A stretch of DNA of 64,000 nt from Nostocales cyanobacterium HT-58-2 (GTDB lineage Bacteria; Cyanobacteriota; Cyanobacteriia; Cyanobacteriales; Nostocaceae), in NCBI GenBank assembly GCA_002163975.1, contig CP019636.1, positions 434,001-498,000 of the forward strand, given 5' to 3'. The position numbers and the translations under genes were made by a program. Of the stretch, positions 47,665-57,095 are shown piece by piece. Every line of letters begins with the position of its first letter. Position 1 is the stretch's first letter. The notes under the pieces are model-generated. The model did no database searches and had not been told where the DNA came from. It was given only the letters and a program-made list of their open reading frames with translations.

Positions 47665-49784
47665 TCAGCACTCAACACTGGAGAAGCCTTTGTCGCTGGT
47701 ATCCAGACAGTAAAAACTGAGCCAACGCCTACGGTCGATTCTACTTCAATTCGACCCCGATGGAGTTCTACAAGTTGTTTCGTTAACGCTAAACCCAGCC
47801 CAGTTCCTTCGTAACGGCGACGATAAGGTGTATCAAGTTGGTAGAATTTTTCAAACAGTAGGGACAACTGTTCTTTTGGAATACCGATGCCAGTATCCTC
47901 TATTTGAAACACAGCAGAGTCGTCTTCTATCCAGAGGCGTAAAGTCACATCCCCACCTTCTGGTGTAAATTTTATAGCATTACTTAATAAATTCCAAAGA
48001 ATTTGTTCAACTCGTCTTATATCCGCACTAAATAAGTCGTGCTGGGGGTTGAGTTGCAAATCGAGTTTGAGATTAACTCGCTGAATTGTTGCTTTTTCCT
48101 TGAGCGCGTTTATTGTGGATTCCGCTATGTTTATTAATGAAAATTCTGTAATATTTAAAACAGCTTTACCTGCCTCGATTTGGGATAAGTCGAGGATATC
48201 ATTAATCATTTCTAATAAATGTTCCCCACTATCGTGGATAGTTTGCAGATAATCTCGTTGACGCTGACTCAACTCACCAAAAGACCAGCGTAATAAAGTA
48301 GAAGACATTCCAATCACATAAGTCAGAGGTGTGAGCAATTCATGGCTCACGGTAGCAAGAAATTCACTTCTGAGACGGCTAGCAGATTCAGCAGCAACGA
48401 GAGCATCGTGCAACGCCATTGTGCGCTCAACAACTCGTTGCTCTAGAGTTTGTTTTTCTTGAGTGAGCGATCGCATTAACTCAGCCTGGTGAATGGCGAC
48501 TGCAAGTTGTTCAGCAACAGAACTGAGCAAATTTTTTTCACTTTCAGTCCAGTCGCGTGGAGCATTGCACTGATGAGCAATCAATAGCCCCCAAAGTTTT
48601 TCCTCATACATAATTGGGGAAGCCAACTTTGCCCGGACTTTGGCTTCTCTTAAAAAATTCAACAAACACTCTTGTAGAGCATAAGTTTTTTCCACATCAT
48701 CTACAGCCAGGGTCAAGCCTTGGCTATACTTTTCCCAATATGAAGGATTTTGTGCCAAGCAATTTTTTTCCTCATAATTCAAAACTGATGGAATATCCTC
48801 ATTAGCACGAACTTCGTAGATAATACAACCTGCTGTGGGTAAGCTTTTCTGTGAGGAGTGAGCAAGTGGGGGAGATGAGGGAAAAGAATTTTTGACCTCT
48901 TCTCCTGGCGAGACGCTACCGTGTAGCTTGCTTAAGCGTAGGGGTAAGGGGTTCGCCAGTTGTTCATGGGGAGCTAGTCCATTGCGGGGGTTTCCCCCGT
49001 TGAAAGAACTGGCGTGGGAACCTCTCTCACCGCGCTGGCTCACTTTTGACTCCTGACTCCTGACTCTTGATGCTTCAAATTTGTAGATTACAAGCCTGTC
49101 TAATTCTAAAAACTCTCTGACTTGTGCAACCGCTGTTGCCATAATGACAGGCAAATCTAAACTTTTGCGTATTTGAGTTGTAACCTCGTTTAACAGTCGC
49201 TCTTGAGCAATCTGTTTTTTCAGGGCTTGTTCCACTGGTTGACAAACCGAAACCTGAAGATAAGGTGAAGATAATGGTTCTGTCGCCTCAGTGTTTTGTT
49301 GTGGCAGAAAATACTTTAACAACAAAATTGAGAATTGACTTTGAAGCGTGGCATCATTAGGAACGGGAGTTTGACGATATTGTTCAAGCTTTTGGTAGTT
49401 ATGGGAATCTTGCTCAAACAAATCTCTCAATTTCAAAACAAAGGAGGCGATCGCTTCTGGATGAAATGTCAACCTTACATTCAGTGCTGAGTATTCAGCA
49501 CAGGAGGGAGGATGAGGAAACATATTCTCTGTTTCCCCGTCTTTTGGTGTCACACTATTTTTGGGGTTTCCAACCAAAAGAGCACTAAACTGTTCAGAAA
49601 CCACCACAGTAAATCGTTGTGTCTGCCATTCTTGGGGGACATCAATTGGTGTCAGCACAGCTTCTGTGAATACCAAAGCCGCCTTTCCCACTGCTTGAGC
49701 CATCTGCTGCAACAATTCCCCAAGCTGATTAAACACACTACTAGGTAAGGTTCGAGAAAAGCTCAAATCGGCGGAACTAGGCAT
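47661..49784 (-). CDS. DICT-GAF sensor histidine kinase
   Basis: 707 residues from the ATG at 49782-49784 (MPSSADLSFSRTL); the frame extends upstream, but this start fits the family and avoids overlap with cobN. A DICT-like sensory region (about 10-125) is followed by a GAF domain (about 198-437). The GAF is split by about 77 residues of repeat-derived sequence (240-316). HisKA has His481 (SHELLTPLT), and the HATPase has DTGIGI and GTGLGLALT. In the GAF, Cys373 sits at the cyanobacteriochrome bilin site but is followed by Leu rather than His; Cys342 is near the DXCF site. It may be a degenerate or unusual light sensor. There is no receiver domain. Confidence 0.88.
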   Translation of the reverse strand: MPSSADLSFSRTLPSSVFNQLGELLQQMAQAVGKAALVFTEAVLTPIDVPQEWQTQRFTVVVSEQFSALLVGNPKNSVTPKDGETENMFPHPPSCAEYSALNVRLTFHPEAIASFVLKLRDLFEQDSHNYQKLEQYRQTPVPNDATLQSQFSILLLKYFLPQQNTEATEPLSSPYLQVSVCQPVEQALKKQIAQERLLNEVTTQIRKSLDLPVIMATAVAQVREFLELDRLVIYKFEASRVRSQESKVSQRGERGSHASSFNGGNPRNGLAPHEQLANPLPLRLSKLHGSVSPGEEVKNSFPSSPPLAHSSQKSLPTAGCIIYEVRANEDIPSVLNYEEKNCLAQNPSYWEKYSQGLTLAVDDVEKTYALQECLLNFLREAKVRAKLASPIMYEEKLWGLLIAHQCNAPRDWTESEKNLLSSVAEQLAVAIHQAELMRSLTQEKQTLEQRVVERTMALHDALVAAESASRLRSEFLATVSHELLTPLTYVIGMSSTLLRWSFGELSQRQRDYLQTIHDSGEHLLEMINDILDLSQIEAGKAVLNITEFSLINIAESTINALKEKATIQRVNLKLDLQLNPQHDLFSADIRRVEQILWNLLSNAIKFTPEGGDVTLRLWIEDDSAVFQIEDTGIGIPKEQLSLLFEKFYQLDTPYRRRYEGTGLGLALTKQLVELHRGRIEVESTVGVGSVFTVWIPATKASPVLSAE
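48836..49067. repeat. Repeat-derived in-frame insertion in a GAF domain
   Basis: About 232 bp interrupt the GAF between IYKFEAS and GCIIYEV. They contain CTGACTC heptamers, a perfect CGGGGG-TTT-CCCCCG hairpin on the plus strand, and GCCAGTT/AACTGGC copies. The encoded stretch is rich in Ser, Pro, Gly and Arg with no predicted fold. Confidence 0.75.
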
Positions 49785-49878
49785 TGTTAGAAATAGGAGT
49801 GAAAGGGGCTTTTGGCTATTGCTTAAAAATTTTTTGTACTGTGTCCTAACCAACAGTTTAAGACGGTAATACAGGATT

Positions 49879-52800
49879 ATGCATCGTATTAGTGCCACAT
49901 CGGGAGGATGGAACCCTCAGTCGGAAGGTGTAATTTTTCTAGAACAAACTCCTGCTCCCATAGTGTTTCTCACCTCTGCTGATACCGATATTCAAACTCT
50001 GGCGGCTGCTGTACCCAAATTACCCACAACATTTCCTGCTTTAAGAGTTGCTAACTTGCTGCAATTGCAGCAACAAATAAGTATTGATAACTATGCCGAA
50101 AAAGTTTTAGAGTTTGCTCAAGTTATTATTCTCCGTCTCTTAGGAGGACGTTCCTACTGGTCTTATGGTTTAGAAGTTGTACAGGAAATTGTCCAACGTA
50201 ATGGTACAACCCTAATTGTAATGCCAGGAGATGACGCAATAGACCCCGATTTAATCTCTCACTCTACCTTACCTCTGAGTACTGTTAATCAGGTATGGCG
50301 CTACTTTAATGAAGGTGGAGTAGAAAATATTCTCAACGCTCTTGAGTTTATTTGCGATACTTGCTTTTCAACTTCTTTTAATCCTCCACCACCGCGAGTT
50401 GTTCCGCGTGTCGGGCTTTATGAGTGGGAGAGGAAACAAGAGGGAGCAGGGAGCAGGGAGCAGGGAGCAGGAGAGGAAAATACTTCATTATCTGCTCAAT
50501 CGCTCACCTCGAAAGTAGGGGTACTCTTCTACCGTGCTCATTATCTAGCAGGAAATACCAAAGTTATTGATGCTTTATGCGATGCTTTGGCAAAGCGAAA
50601 TTTACAACCTGTACCGATTTTTGTGTCTTCTTTGCGTGATGTTGATGTTCAAACGGAGTTGTGTGAGTTTTTTCAACCCAAGGACACTCAGCAAATTGCA
50701 CTCCTGCTAAATACGACGAGTTTTTCTCTGGCGCGGTTAGAAACAGAGACACCGCAGATTGATTTGTGGGAAAAATTGGATGTGCCTGTGTTACAAGTTA
50801 TCCTCAGCAGTGGTTCTGTTGAGCAGTGGGAGTTGCAATTTCAAGGGCTTTCCCCCCGCGATATTGCAATGAATGTGGCGCTTCCAGAAGTGGATGGGCG
50901 AATCATCTCTCGTGCTGTCTCTTTTAAGGCGGTACAAAGTAGCAGTTCCTCTTTGGAAACTGATGTGCTGATTTATGAACCAGTGAGCGATCGCATTGAG
51001 TTTGTCGCCTCCTTAGCAGCAAATTGGGCGCGTTTACGTTCTAAGCCGCCTCAAGAACGTCGCATAGCGCTGATTTTGGCCAATTACCCGACTCGTGATG
51101 GACGCCTTGCTAATGGCGTGGGGTTGGATACGCCAGCGAGTTGTGTAGAAATTCTTAAGGCTTTGCAGTTGGCTGGGTACGGGGTGGAAAATATACCTGC
51201 GACTGGAGATGAGTTAATTCAGTGTCTTACTGCTGGGGTGACAAATGACCCGGAAGGTCGGGAATTGCGTCCGGTGCTGCAAAGTGTTTCTGTAGATGAG
51301 TATGAGGATTATTTTGCTGCGTTACCGGAAGCTGTGCGCAAAGGTATTGGTGAAAGATGGAGACTCGAAGAGGACGCGGAGAATAAAAATTTCCCTGTGT
51401 CTTCTTTCCCGATTTCTGGGATTCAACTGGGTCACATTTTCGTGGGAGTTCAGCCAGCGCGGGGATATGATGTTGACCCAAGTTTGAATTATCATGCGCC
51501 GGATTTAGAACCAACTCATGATTATTTGGCTTTTTATTATTGGGTGCGAGAATGTTTTGGGGCTGATGCTGTGGTTCATGTGGGGAAGCATGGAAATTTA
51601 GAATGGCTTCCAGGGAAAAGTGTGGCTTTGTCGGGGAATTGTTACCCGGAGGTGGCTTTGGGACCTCTTCCTCATTTGTATCCGTTTATTGTGAATGATC
51701 CTGGTGAGGGTTCACAGGCTAAACGCCGCGCTCAAGCGGTGATTGTGGATCATCTCACGCCACCTCTGACTCGTGCAGAACTTTATGGTTCTTTGCATGA
51801 GTTGGAAAATTTGATTGATGAGTATTATGAAGCGGAAAGTTTAGATCCATCTCGTTTGCCAATCATTGGCGATCGCATACGCGAACTGATTGTAAAAGAA
51901 AATCTTCTCGTAGATTTGGAATTGAAGCAAAAGGCAAAAGGTATTCCGCAAAAACAAGAATCTTTTGACTTTTCACTTTTACCTTCACTTGATGGTTATC
52001 TTTGTGAATTAAAGGAAGCTCAAATCCGTGATGGATTGCACATTTTTGGGCAATGTCCTCAAGGACAACAACTGCGAGATTTAATTGTCGCTATTGCTCG
52101 TTATCCCAATCGCTATCATATCGGGTTGACTCGTGCTTTGGCTCAAGATTTGGGCTTAGATTTTGACCCCTTGACTGCTGATTTTAGTACTCAGCTCTCA
52201 GTCCAAGATATTCAGCTGTTGGCTGACAAAACTCAACATTCCTGTCGCACAGTCGGCGACGCAGTCGAATTTTTAGAACAACAAGCCGCCAAACTCGTAG
52301 AAGAACTCATCACCCAAATCTCCCCCTCATTTCCACTTCCTACCGTCCTCGACTGGATACACACTAAACTCCTCCCTTCTTTACAACAAACCCACCAAGA
52401 AATTAGCCACTTATTACGCGGACTCAATGGCGGATATGTCCCAAGTGCACCTGCTGGCGCACCAACCCGGGGGCGTCCGGAAGTTCTGCCAACGGGTAAA
52501 AATTTTTACTCTGTAGATATTCGTGCTGTTCCAACAGAAAGTGCTTGGGATCTTGGAAGAAAAGCGGCTGAGGCGCTCATTGAACGTTATGCCCAAGAGA
52601 ATGGAGAGTATCCTAAAACACTAGGATTGTCAGTGTGGGGAACTGCCACTATGCGGACTGGTGGTGATGACATTGCCCAAGCACTGGCTTTGCTTGGTGT
52701 ACAACCTGTATGGGATGGTGGGGCGCGTCGGGTTGTGGATTTTGAAATTTTGCCGCTTTCTGTATTGGGACGTCCCCGTGTGGATGTGACGTTGCGAATT

Positions 52801-53745
52801 TCTGGTTTTTTTAGGGATGCTTTTCCCAATTTGATTGATTTATTCGACTCGGCTGTCCAAGCAGTCGCAGGTTTGGATGAACCGCCAGAGCAAAATCCTG
52901 TTGCAGCGCAAGTTCGTCAAGAGACTGATTTTTGGACGAAACTTGGCTTAAGTTTATCAGAGGCACGAGTGCGATCGCGCTACCGTATCTTTGGTTCTAA
53001 GCCAGGTGCTTACGGTGCAGGGCTCCAAGGTTTAATTGAATCGCAAAACTGGGCGGATGACAAAGATTTAGCTCGTGCCTACATCAACTGGAGTTGCTAT
53101 GCCTACTCAGGAAGAGGAGAAGATGAGGGAGCAATATCCTCCTCATCCTCCTCATCCCTTCAACAAGGACGTTCAGCCCCAGAAGCTTTTGAAATGCGCT
53201 TGCAACAAATGCAGATAGTGCTACAGAACCAAGACAATCGCGAACACGATTTGCTCGATTCTGATGATTATTATCAATTTCAGGGTGGTTTAACGGCTGC
53301 AATACGTGCTGTGCGGGGAGAGAATCCCCAAACCTATTTTGGTGATAATTCTATGGCTGCTCAACCACGAGTCCGCCAACTAAAAGAAGAAATCACACGG
53401 GTGTATCGTTCTCGCGTCGTCAATCCTAAGTGGATTGCAGGTGCGATGCGCCACGGCTATAAGGGGGCTTTTGAAATGGCGGCGACGGTGGATTATTTAT
53501 TTGCCTACGATGCTACGGCGCAATGTGTAGAAGACTATATGTACCAAGGAATCGCACAAGCGTATTTGTTTGATCCAGTTGTTTCGGAATTTATTCATCA
53601 AAAAAATCCATATGCTTTGCGTGACATGGCTGAAAGATTGTTAGAAGCATATCAGCGCGGTTTATGGCACGATGTAAATATACAAACACTGGAACATTTG
53701 CGAGACATAGTTCATCAAGCCGAAGCAGCTATTGAAGAGAAATAA
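49879..53745 (+). CDS. cobN: Cobaltochelatase subunit CobN
   Basis: 1288 residues, the size of CobN. CobN is the large subunit of the ATP-dependent chelatase that inserts cobalt into the corrin ring during cobalamin synthesis; the related ChlH does this with Mg for chlorophyll. CobN features include LILANYPTRDGRLANGVGLD, HVGKHGNLEWLPGKSVALS, YPFIVNDPGEGSQAKRR, SVWGTATMRTGGDD and AGAMRHGYKGAFEMAATV. ATG at 49879 lies just upstream of the conserved N-terminus. Two low-complexity stretches look like repeat inserts: residues about 187-205 (GAGSREQ units) and a Ser run at about 1083-1090. No other cobalamin genes are adjacent. Confidence 0.93.
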   Translation: MHRISATSGGWNPQSEGVIFLEQTPAPIVFLTSADTDIQTLAAAVPKLPTTFPALRVANLLQLQQQISIDNYAEKVLEFAQVIILRLLGGRSYWSYGLEVVQEIVQRNGTTLIVMPGDDAIDPDLISHSTLPLSTVNQVWRYFNEGGVENILNALEFICDTCFSTSFNPPPPRVVPRVGLYEWERKQEGAGSREQGAGEENTSLSAQSLTSKVGVLFYRAHYLAGNTKVIDALCDALAKRNLQPVPIFVSSLRDVDVQTELCEFFQPKDTQQIALLLNTTSFSLARLETETPQIDLWEKLDVPVLQVILSSGSVEQWELQFQGLSPRDIAMNVALPEVDGRIISRAVSFKAVQSSSSSLETDVLIYEPVSDRIEFVASLAANWARLRSKPPQERRIALILANYPTRDGRLANGVGLDTPASCVEILKALQLAGYGVENIPATGDELIQCLTAGVTNDPEGRELRPVLQSVSVDEYEDYFAALPEAVRKGIGERWRLEEDAENKNFPVSSFPISGIQLGHIFVGVQPARGYDVDPSLNYHAPDLEPTHDYLAFYYWVRECFGADAVVHVGKHGNLEWLPGKSVALSGNCYPEVALGPLPHLYPFIVNDPGEGSQAKRRAQAVIVDHLTPPLTRAELYGSLHELENLIDEYYEAESLDPSRLPIIGDRIRELIVKENLLVDLELKQKAKGIPQKQESFDFSLLPSLDGYLCELKEAQIRDGLHIFGQCPQGQQLRDLIVAIARYPNRYHIGLTRALAQDLGLDFDPLTADFSTQLSVQDIQLLADKTQHSCRTVGDAVEFLEQQAAKLVEELITQISPSFPLPTVLDWIHTKLLPSLQQTHQEISHLLRGLNGGYVPSAPAGAPTRGRPEVLPTGKNFYSVDIRAVPTESAWDLGRKAAEALIERYAQENGEYPKTLGLSVWGTATMRTGGDDIAQALALLGVQPVWDGGARRVVDFEILPLSVLGRPRVDVTLRISGFFRDAFPNLIDLFDSAVQAVAGLDEPPEQNPVAAQVRQETDFWTKLGLSLSEARVRSRYRIFGSKPGAYGAGLQGLIESQNWADDKDLARAYINWSCYAYSGRGEDEGAISSSSSSSLQQGRSAPEAFEMRLQQMQIVLQNQDNREHDLLDSDDYYQFQGGLTAAIRAVRGENPQTYFGDNSMAAQPRVRQLKEEITRVYRSRVVNPKWIAGAMRHGYKGAFEMAATVDYLFAYDATAQCVEDYMYQGIAQAYLFDPVVSEFIHQKNPYALRDMAERLLEAYQRGLWHDVNIQTLEHLRDIVHQAEAAIEEK
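50442..50469 (+). repeat. Heptanucleotide repeat GGGAGCA inside cobN
   Basis: Four perfect GGGAGCA units lie between the N-terminal region and the conserved KVGVLFYRAHYLAGN. Three units give one 7-residue turn of the protein repeat (GAGSREQ). Confidence 0.9.
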
Positions 53746-53762
53746 GTGGTGTAGAAAAAATT

Positions 53763-54890
53763 ATGGAGAATCTTGCGTATCTACACGTAGCTTCTGTCTA
53801 CGAGGATCTACCCCCCAGTGAATTAATTTCCCTCAGCCGTTTGTTTAAGCAAGCAGCAGCACCTGATTGGAAACGTCTGTCTGGCAGGGCTTGGAAATAT
53901 ATGTTACCCCTAGCTATTGCCTTGTCTGTTCTCAGTAGTGTTAGTAGTGCACTAGCTTTAGAAAAGGGCGATCGCGGTCCTTCTGTCAGAAACTTACAAC
54001 AACAGTTGCAGAGGGCAGGCTTTTATCAAGCTTCCGTGAGTGAAGTATATGACTCCTCTACAGAAGCTGCTGTACGTCGCTTCCAAAGAGCTGCTGGCTT
54101 AGATGTTAACGGTATTGCGGAATCTAAGACTTTACAAAAATTAGAGAATTGGCGAACCTCCAAAGAGGGTTCCCAAGCCAAAAAGACCAATCCTCCAAGT
54201 TCTCAAGCCAGAAAAACCAGTACTGAAAATTCATCAGTAGCTAGCAATCGCCGCAGTTCTAAGTTTCTTGAAAGAGGAGATGAAGGTGAAGATGTCAAAG
54301 TCTTGCAAGAACGATTGCGAATTGCAGGTTTTTACACTGGTAACTCAACGGGAATATATGGTCCCATTACTGAAGATGCTGTCAAGCGGTTCCAAGAGGC
54401 TTACAACTTAGCTCCTGATGGAATCGTGGGACCAGCCACACTCGCAAAGTTACCAGCAGGTAGCGTCGGTTATGGAGATGATGCACCCAGGAAACAACGT
54501 ACGAATGGAGATAAACTTCGCCTGGGAGACCGTGGTGAGTCTGTCAGAGTTCTTCAAGAACAATTGATCAAGGCGGGATATTTGGAAGGAGAGCCAAACG
54601 GTTACTTCGGTCCTTACACAGCAGATGCTGTACGCCGATTCCAGGAAGATAATTACCTCGCATCAAGTGGTATTGCTGGTCCAACGACCCGAAGTAAATT
54701 ATACAACTCAGTCAATACTGCGCCCAAAAGCGATTTTAATGTTTTAGAGATTCAAAGACGATTACGCGATCAGGGTTTCTACAAGGGTTCTCTGAACGGT
54801 GTTATGGGGGACGAAACAAAGCAAGCGATCAAACAAGCGCAAGAATTTTACGGTATCAGTCTGAGTGATGTCAGAAGCGGACGCTATTAA
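53763..54890 (+). CDS. Cell-wall-binding protein with four PG_binding_1 repeats
   Basis: 375 residues. After about 45 cytoplasmic residues a membrane segment lies at about 47-65 (YMLPLAIALSVLSSVSSAL). Four peptidoglycan-binding repeats follow (about 66-130, 168-232, 252-318, 326-372). Each has the LxxGDxGExVxxLQxxLxxAGFY and AVxRFQ pattern; the last is shorter. A Ser/Lys linker separates the first and second. It begins 17 bases after cobN. It converges with furA, with no obvious terminator in the 133 bases between. This matches the Anabaena pair alr1690-furA, where read-through makes an antisense RNA to furA. Confidence 0.9.
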   Translation: MENLAYLHVASVYEDLPPSELISLSRLFKQAAAPDWKRLSGRAWKYMLPLAIALSVLSSVSSALALEKGDRGPSVRNLQQQLQRAGFYQASVSEVYDSSTEAAVRRFQRAAGLDVNGIAESKTLQKLENWRTSKEGSQAKKTNPPSSQARKTSTENSSVASNRRSSKFLERGDEGEDVKVLQERLRIAGFYTGNSTGIYGPITEDAVKRFQEAYNLAPDGIVGPATLAKLPAGSVGYGDDAPRKQRTNGDKLRLGDRGESVRVLQEQLIKAGYLEGEPNGYFGPYTADAVRRFQEDNYLASSGIAGPTTRSKLYNSVNTAPKSDFNVLEIQRRLRDQGFYKGSLNGVMGDETKQAIKQAQEFYGISLSDVRSGRY

Positions 54891-55023
54891 CATCCGCTCT
54901 AGTGTTGCTAATATCGATACCCAACAGTTTGCGAACCTCCCATGACACTAAGTTGAAAGCTGCAAGTGCTTCTCAAAGTCTTTGAAGCGAGCAGTTTTCC
55001 CAATCTTACGCAAAACCCAAGTG

Positions 55024-55479
55024 CTACAGCGGCATGAGTGCTCTTTGGCACTTGGGACAAACAGCATGGATTGTCAATTGACAATCCAGCAGTTGAAAAC
55101 CTTCTTTTTGTGAGGTTTTTGCTCCAATTTTTAAAATGGAGTCGTTTTTGAATTCAATAGTATTGTTACATCTTATACAAATAAGGTGATGGTGATGATG
55201 AGGGTATGGCTGATTGAGCTCGTAGTGTTTATGCCCCTCTCCTAGTTCTAGTTCTCGTAAGATTCCCATCCGCGCCATCAATTTGAGAGTGCGATAAATG
55301 GTTGAGAGGCTAATTCCCTCGCCTTTAATTTCTAGCCTTTCGTAAAGGTCTTCAGCACTGAGGTGTTCTCCTTGCGGAAGTTCTTGAAATATGTGTAGAA
55401 TTGTTTCACGTTGGGGTGTTAAACGCCAACCGCGTTCATTGAGTTCTGCCTTGAGTGAGGCTGCTGTGTAGACGGTCAT
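55024..55479 (-). CDS. furA: Ferric uptake regulator FurA
   Basis: 151 residues from the ATG giving MTVYTAASLKAELNERGW, close to Anabaena FurA as I recall it. A winged-helix DNA-binding domain (about 1-85, TIYRTLKLMARMG) is followed by a metal-binding dimer domain with HKHYELNQPYPHHHHH. Cys101 and Cys104 (CIRC), Cys133 (LDCQ) and Cys141/Cys144 (CPKC) are all present, the five cysteines typical of this FurA. It represses iron-acquisition genes and senses redox and heme in Anabaena. sigC lies upstream on the same strand, with 368 bases between. Confidence 0.96.
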   Translation of the reverse strand: MTVYTAASLKAELNERGWRLTPQRETILHIFQELPQGEHLSAEDLYERLEIKGEGISLSTIYRTLKLMARMGILRELELGEGHKHYELNQPYPHHHHHLICIRCNNTIEFKNDSILKIGAKTSQKEGFQLLDCQLTIHAVCPKCQRALMPL

Positions 55480-55847
55480 ACTAATTTTTCTCAACAAAGC
55501 CCATTAGTTGCGAATATAGCAAAAGTTTGGACTAATTTGCAATAATCAAAGCTTCTTGAGAATTATTACTAAATGTTTACTAAATGTTTATAAGGTAAAC
55601 GTGAAACATTAATCATCCCATAGAAGCAACGATCCCCGCCCCTGATAGATGTCCTGAAAACGGATAGAATCATTCTTATGCGATTAAATGAAAATCAGTT
55701 GCCATAAGTTAGTAAGAAGTTTTGGGAACGGGGATCAAGTGAGTCAACAGTCTAAAGTTAAAAGCCTTCTAAAACAGTCATCTCGCCTTTTGTATAGAAT
55801 CTATAAGGTTTTTGACTGGTAACAATTGACTATTGACAACCAATAAA
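55480..55847. other. furA upstream region with spaced inverted repeat
   Basis: No gene is seen. GATCCCCG (55631-55638) and CGGGGATC (55729-55736) are complementary across 90 bases, which may mark a structured RNA at the sigC 3' end or the furA leader. A-T-rich Fur-like half sites such as GAGAATTATTA (55558-55568) occur upstream of furA, but no clean iron box is visible. Confidence 0.4.
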
Positions 55848-57095
55848 CTAGCTCAAAGACTCCAAATAGTCGCGGATGAGATTACGGCGCTTGGGTTGGC
55901 GCAGCTTCTGCAACGCTTTGGACTCAATTTGTCGTACCCGTTCCCGTGATAAATCAAGAGCGCGTCCAATCTCTGCCAACGAGTAGGGATGACCATCAGC
56001 TAAACCAAACCGCATCAGAATGACATCACGCTCGCGGCTGGTTAAATCTGCCAGGAGATTGTGCAAGTCTCTTTGTAGAGATTCTCGCATGAGTGTCTCT
56101 TCTGGCGTTATGTTATCGGTTTCGAGCAATTCTCCTAACTCTGTATCTTTGTCTTTACCAACTTTTGTTTCTAAAGAAACAGAACGAGGGACTCGCAAGA
56201 GAACTTCCCGCACTTGTGCTGGTGTCATTTCTAGCTCTTGAGCAAGGTCTTCCAAAGTTGGAGTGCGACCTTTTTCTTGTGCAATTTTACGCTGAGCTTT
56301 TTTAATTTTGTTGAGCTTTTCTGTAATGTGAACAGGTAAGCGGATGGTACGGCTAGAAGTGGCGATCGCCCGTGTGATTCCTTGACGAATCCACCAGTAT
56401 GCGTAGGTACTGAAGCGATAACCCTTGGTTGGGTCAAACTTATCAACTGCTCGTTCCAAACCAAGAGTCCCTTCTTGGACTAAGTCCAACAATTCCAAAC
56501 CGCGATTTTGATATTTCTTGGCAACGGAGACAACGAGGCGAAGATTTGCTTTAATCATGTGTTCTTTTGCCTGGAGTCCGTTGCTTTGAATTTTCTCCAG
56601 TTCTTCCACAGTCATCTTGGCAATTTCAGCCCACCGCCGTTTTCCTTGTCCTACAATCTGCTTGAGTTCGAACACCTCTACACCAGCAGCACGAGCCCAA
56701 CCTTCAATAGAAGGACGATGTCCCAGCGCGGATGCTAAACGTTCTTGAACCTCAATAAGCCGAAGATATGGTGCAATGACTTCATCTCCTTCCTTCGCAG
56801 CGTTGGAGAGAACTATCCGCATCCGCAAGTAACGCTGGACTTTTTGAGCTTCTGAAACTTCTTCATCCCTTCCTAATAACCGAACCCGACCAATTTCCTG
56901 AAGGTATAGACGTACGAGATCTGTGCTGCGTCGATTAGGTGCAGCCAAGCTTATAGGGTCGGTAGAAGCCATCTCCAGCTCTTCCAGTTCATCTATCGGT
57001 AACTCACTTTCGTCAATTGCGAGTTCCGGGTCAAAGACCTGGTCGGACTGCTTGCTATTGTAGGCGGCATCTGCGTAAAAAGATGTTGCTGGCAT
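55848..57095 (-). CDS. sigC: Group 2 sigma factor SigC
   Basis: 415 residues from MPATSFYADAAYNS. It is a sigma-70 family factor without the long region of the primary sigma. Motifs are VRLYLQEIGRVRLL (1.2), LRLVVSVAKKYQNRGLELLDLVQEG with FSTYAYWWIRQGI (2), IRLPVHITEKLNK (3), and the end SREDVxLMRFGL-like region with LSRERVRQIESKALQKLR (4.2). Position beside furA and the cell-wall-binding protein matches sigC (all1692) of Anabaena PCC 7120, where it is induced early in nitrogen step-down. The group 2 assignment is firm; the letter C rests on this synteny and N-terminus. Confidence 0.92.
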   Translation of the reverse strand: MPATSFYADAAYNSKQSDQVFDPELAIDESELPIDELEELEMASTDPISLAAPNRRSTDLVRLYLQEIGRVRLLGRDEEVSEAQKVQRYLRMRIVLSNAAKEGDEVIAPYLRLIEVQERLASALGHRPSIEGWARAAGVEVFELKQIVGQGKRRWAEIAKMTVEELEKIQSNGLQAKEHMIKANLRLVVSVAKKYQNRGLELLDLVQEGTLGLERAVDKFDPTKGYRFSTYAYWWIRQGITRAIATSSRTIRLPVHITEKLNKIKKAQRKIAQEKGRTPTLEDLAQELEMTPAQVREVLLRVPRSVSLETKVGKDKDTELGELLETDNITPEETLMRESLQRDLHNLLADLTSRERDVILMRFGLADGHPYSLAEIGRALDLSRERVRQIESKALQKLRQPKRRNLIRDYLESLS

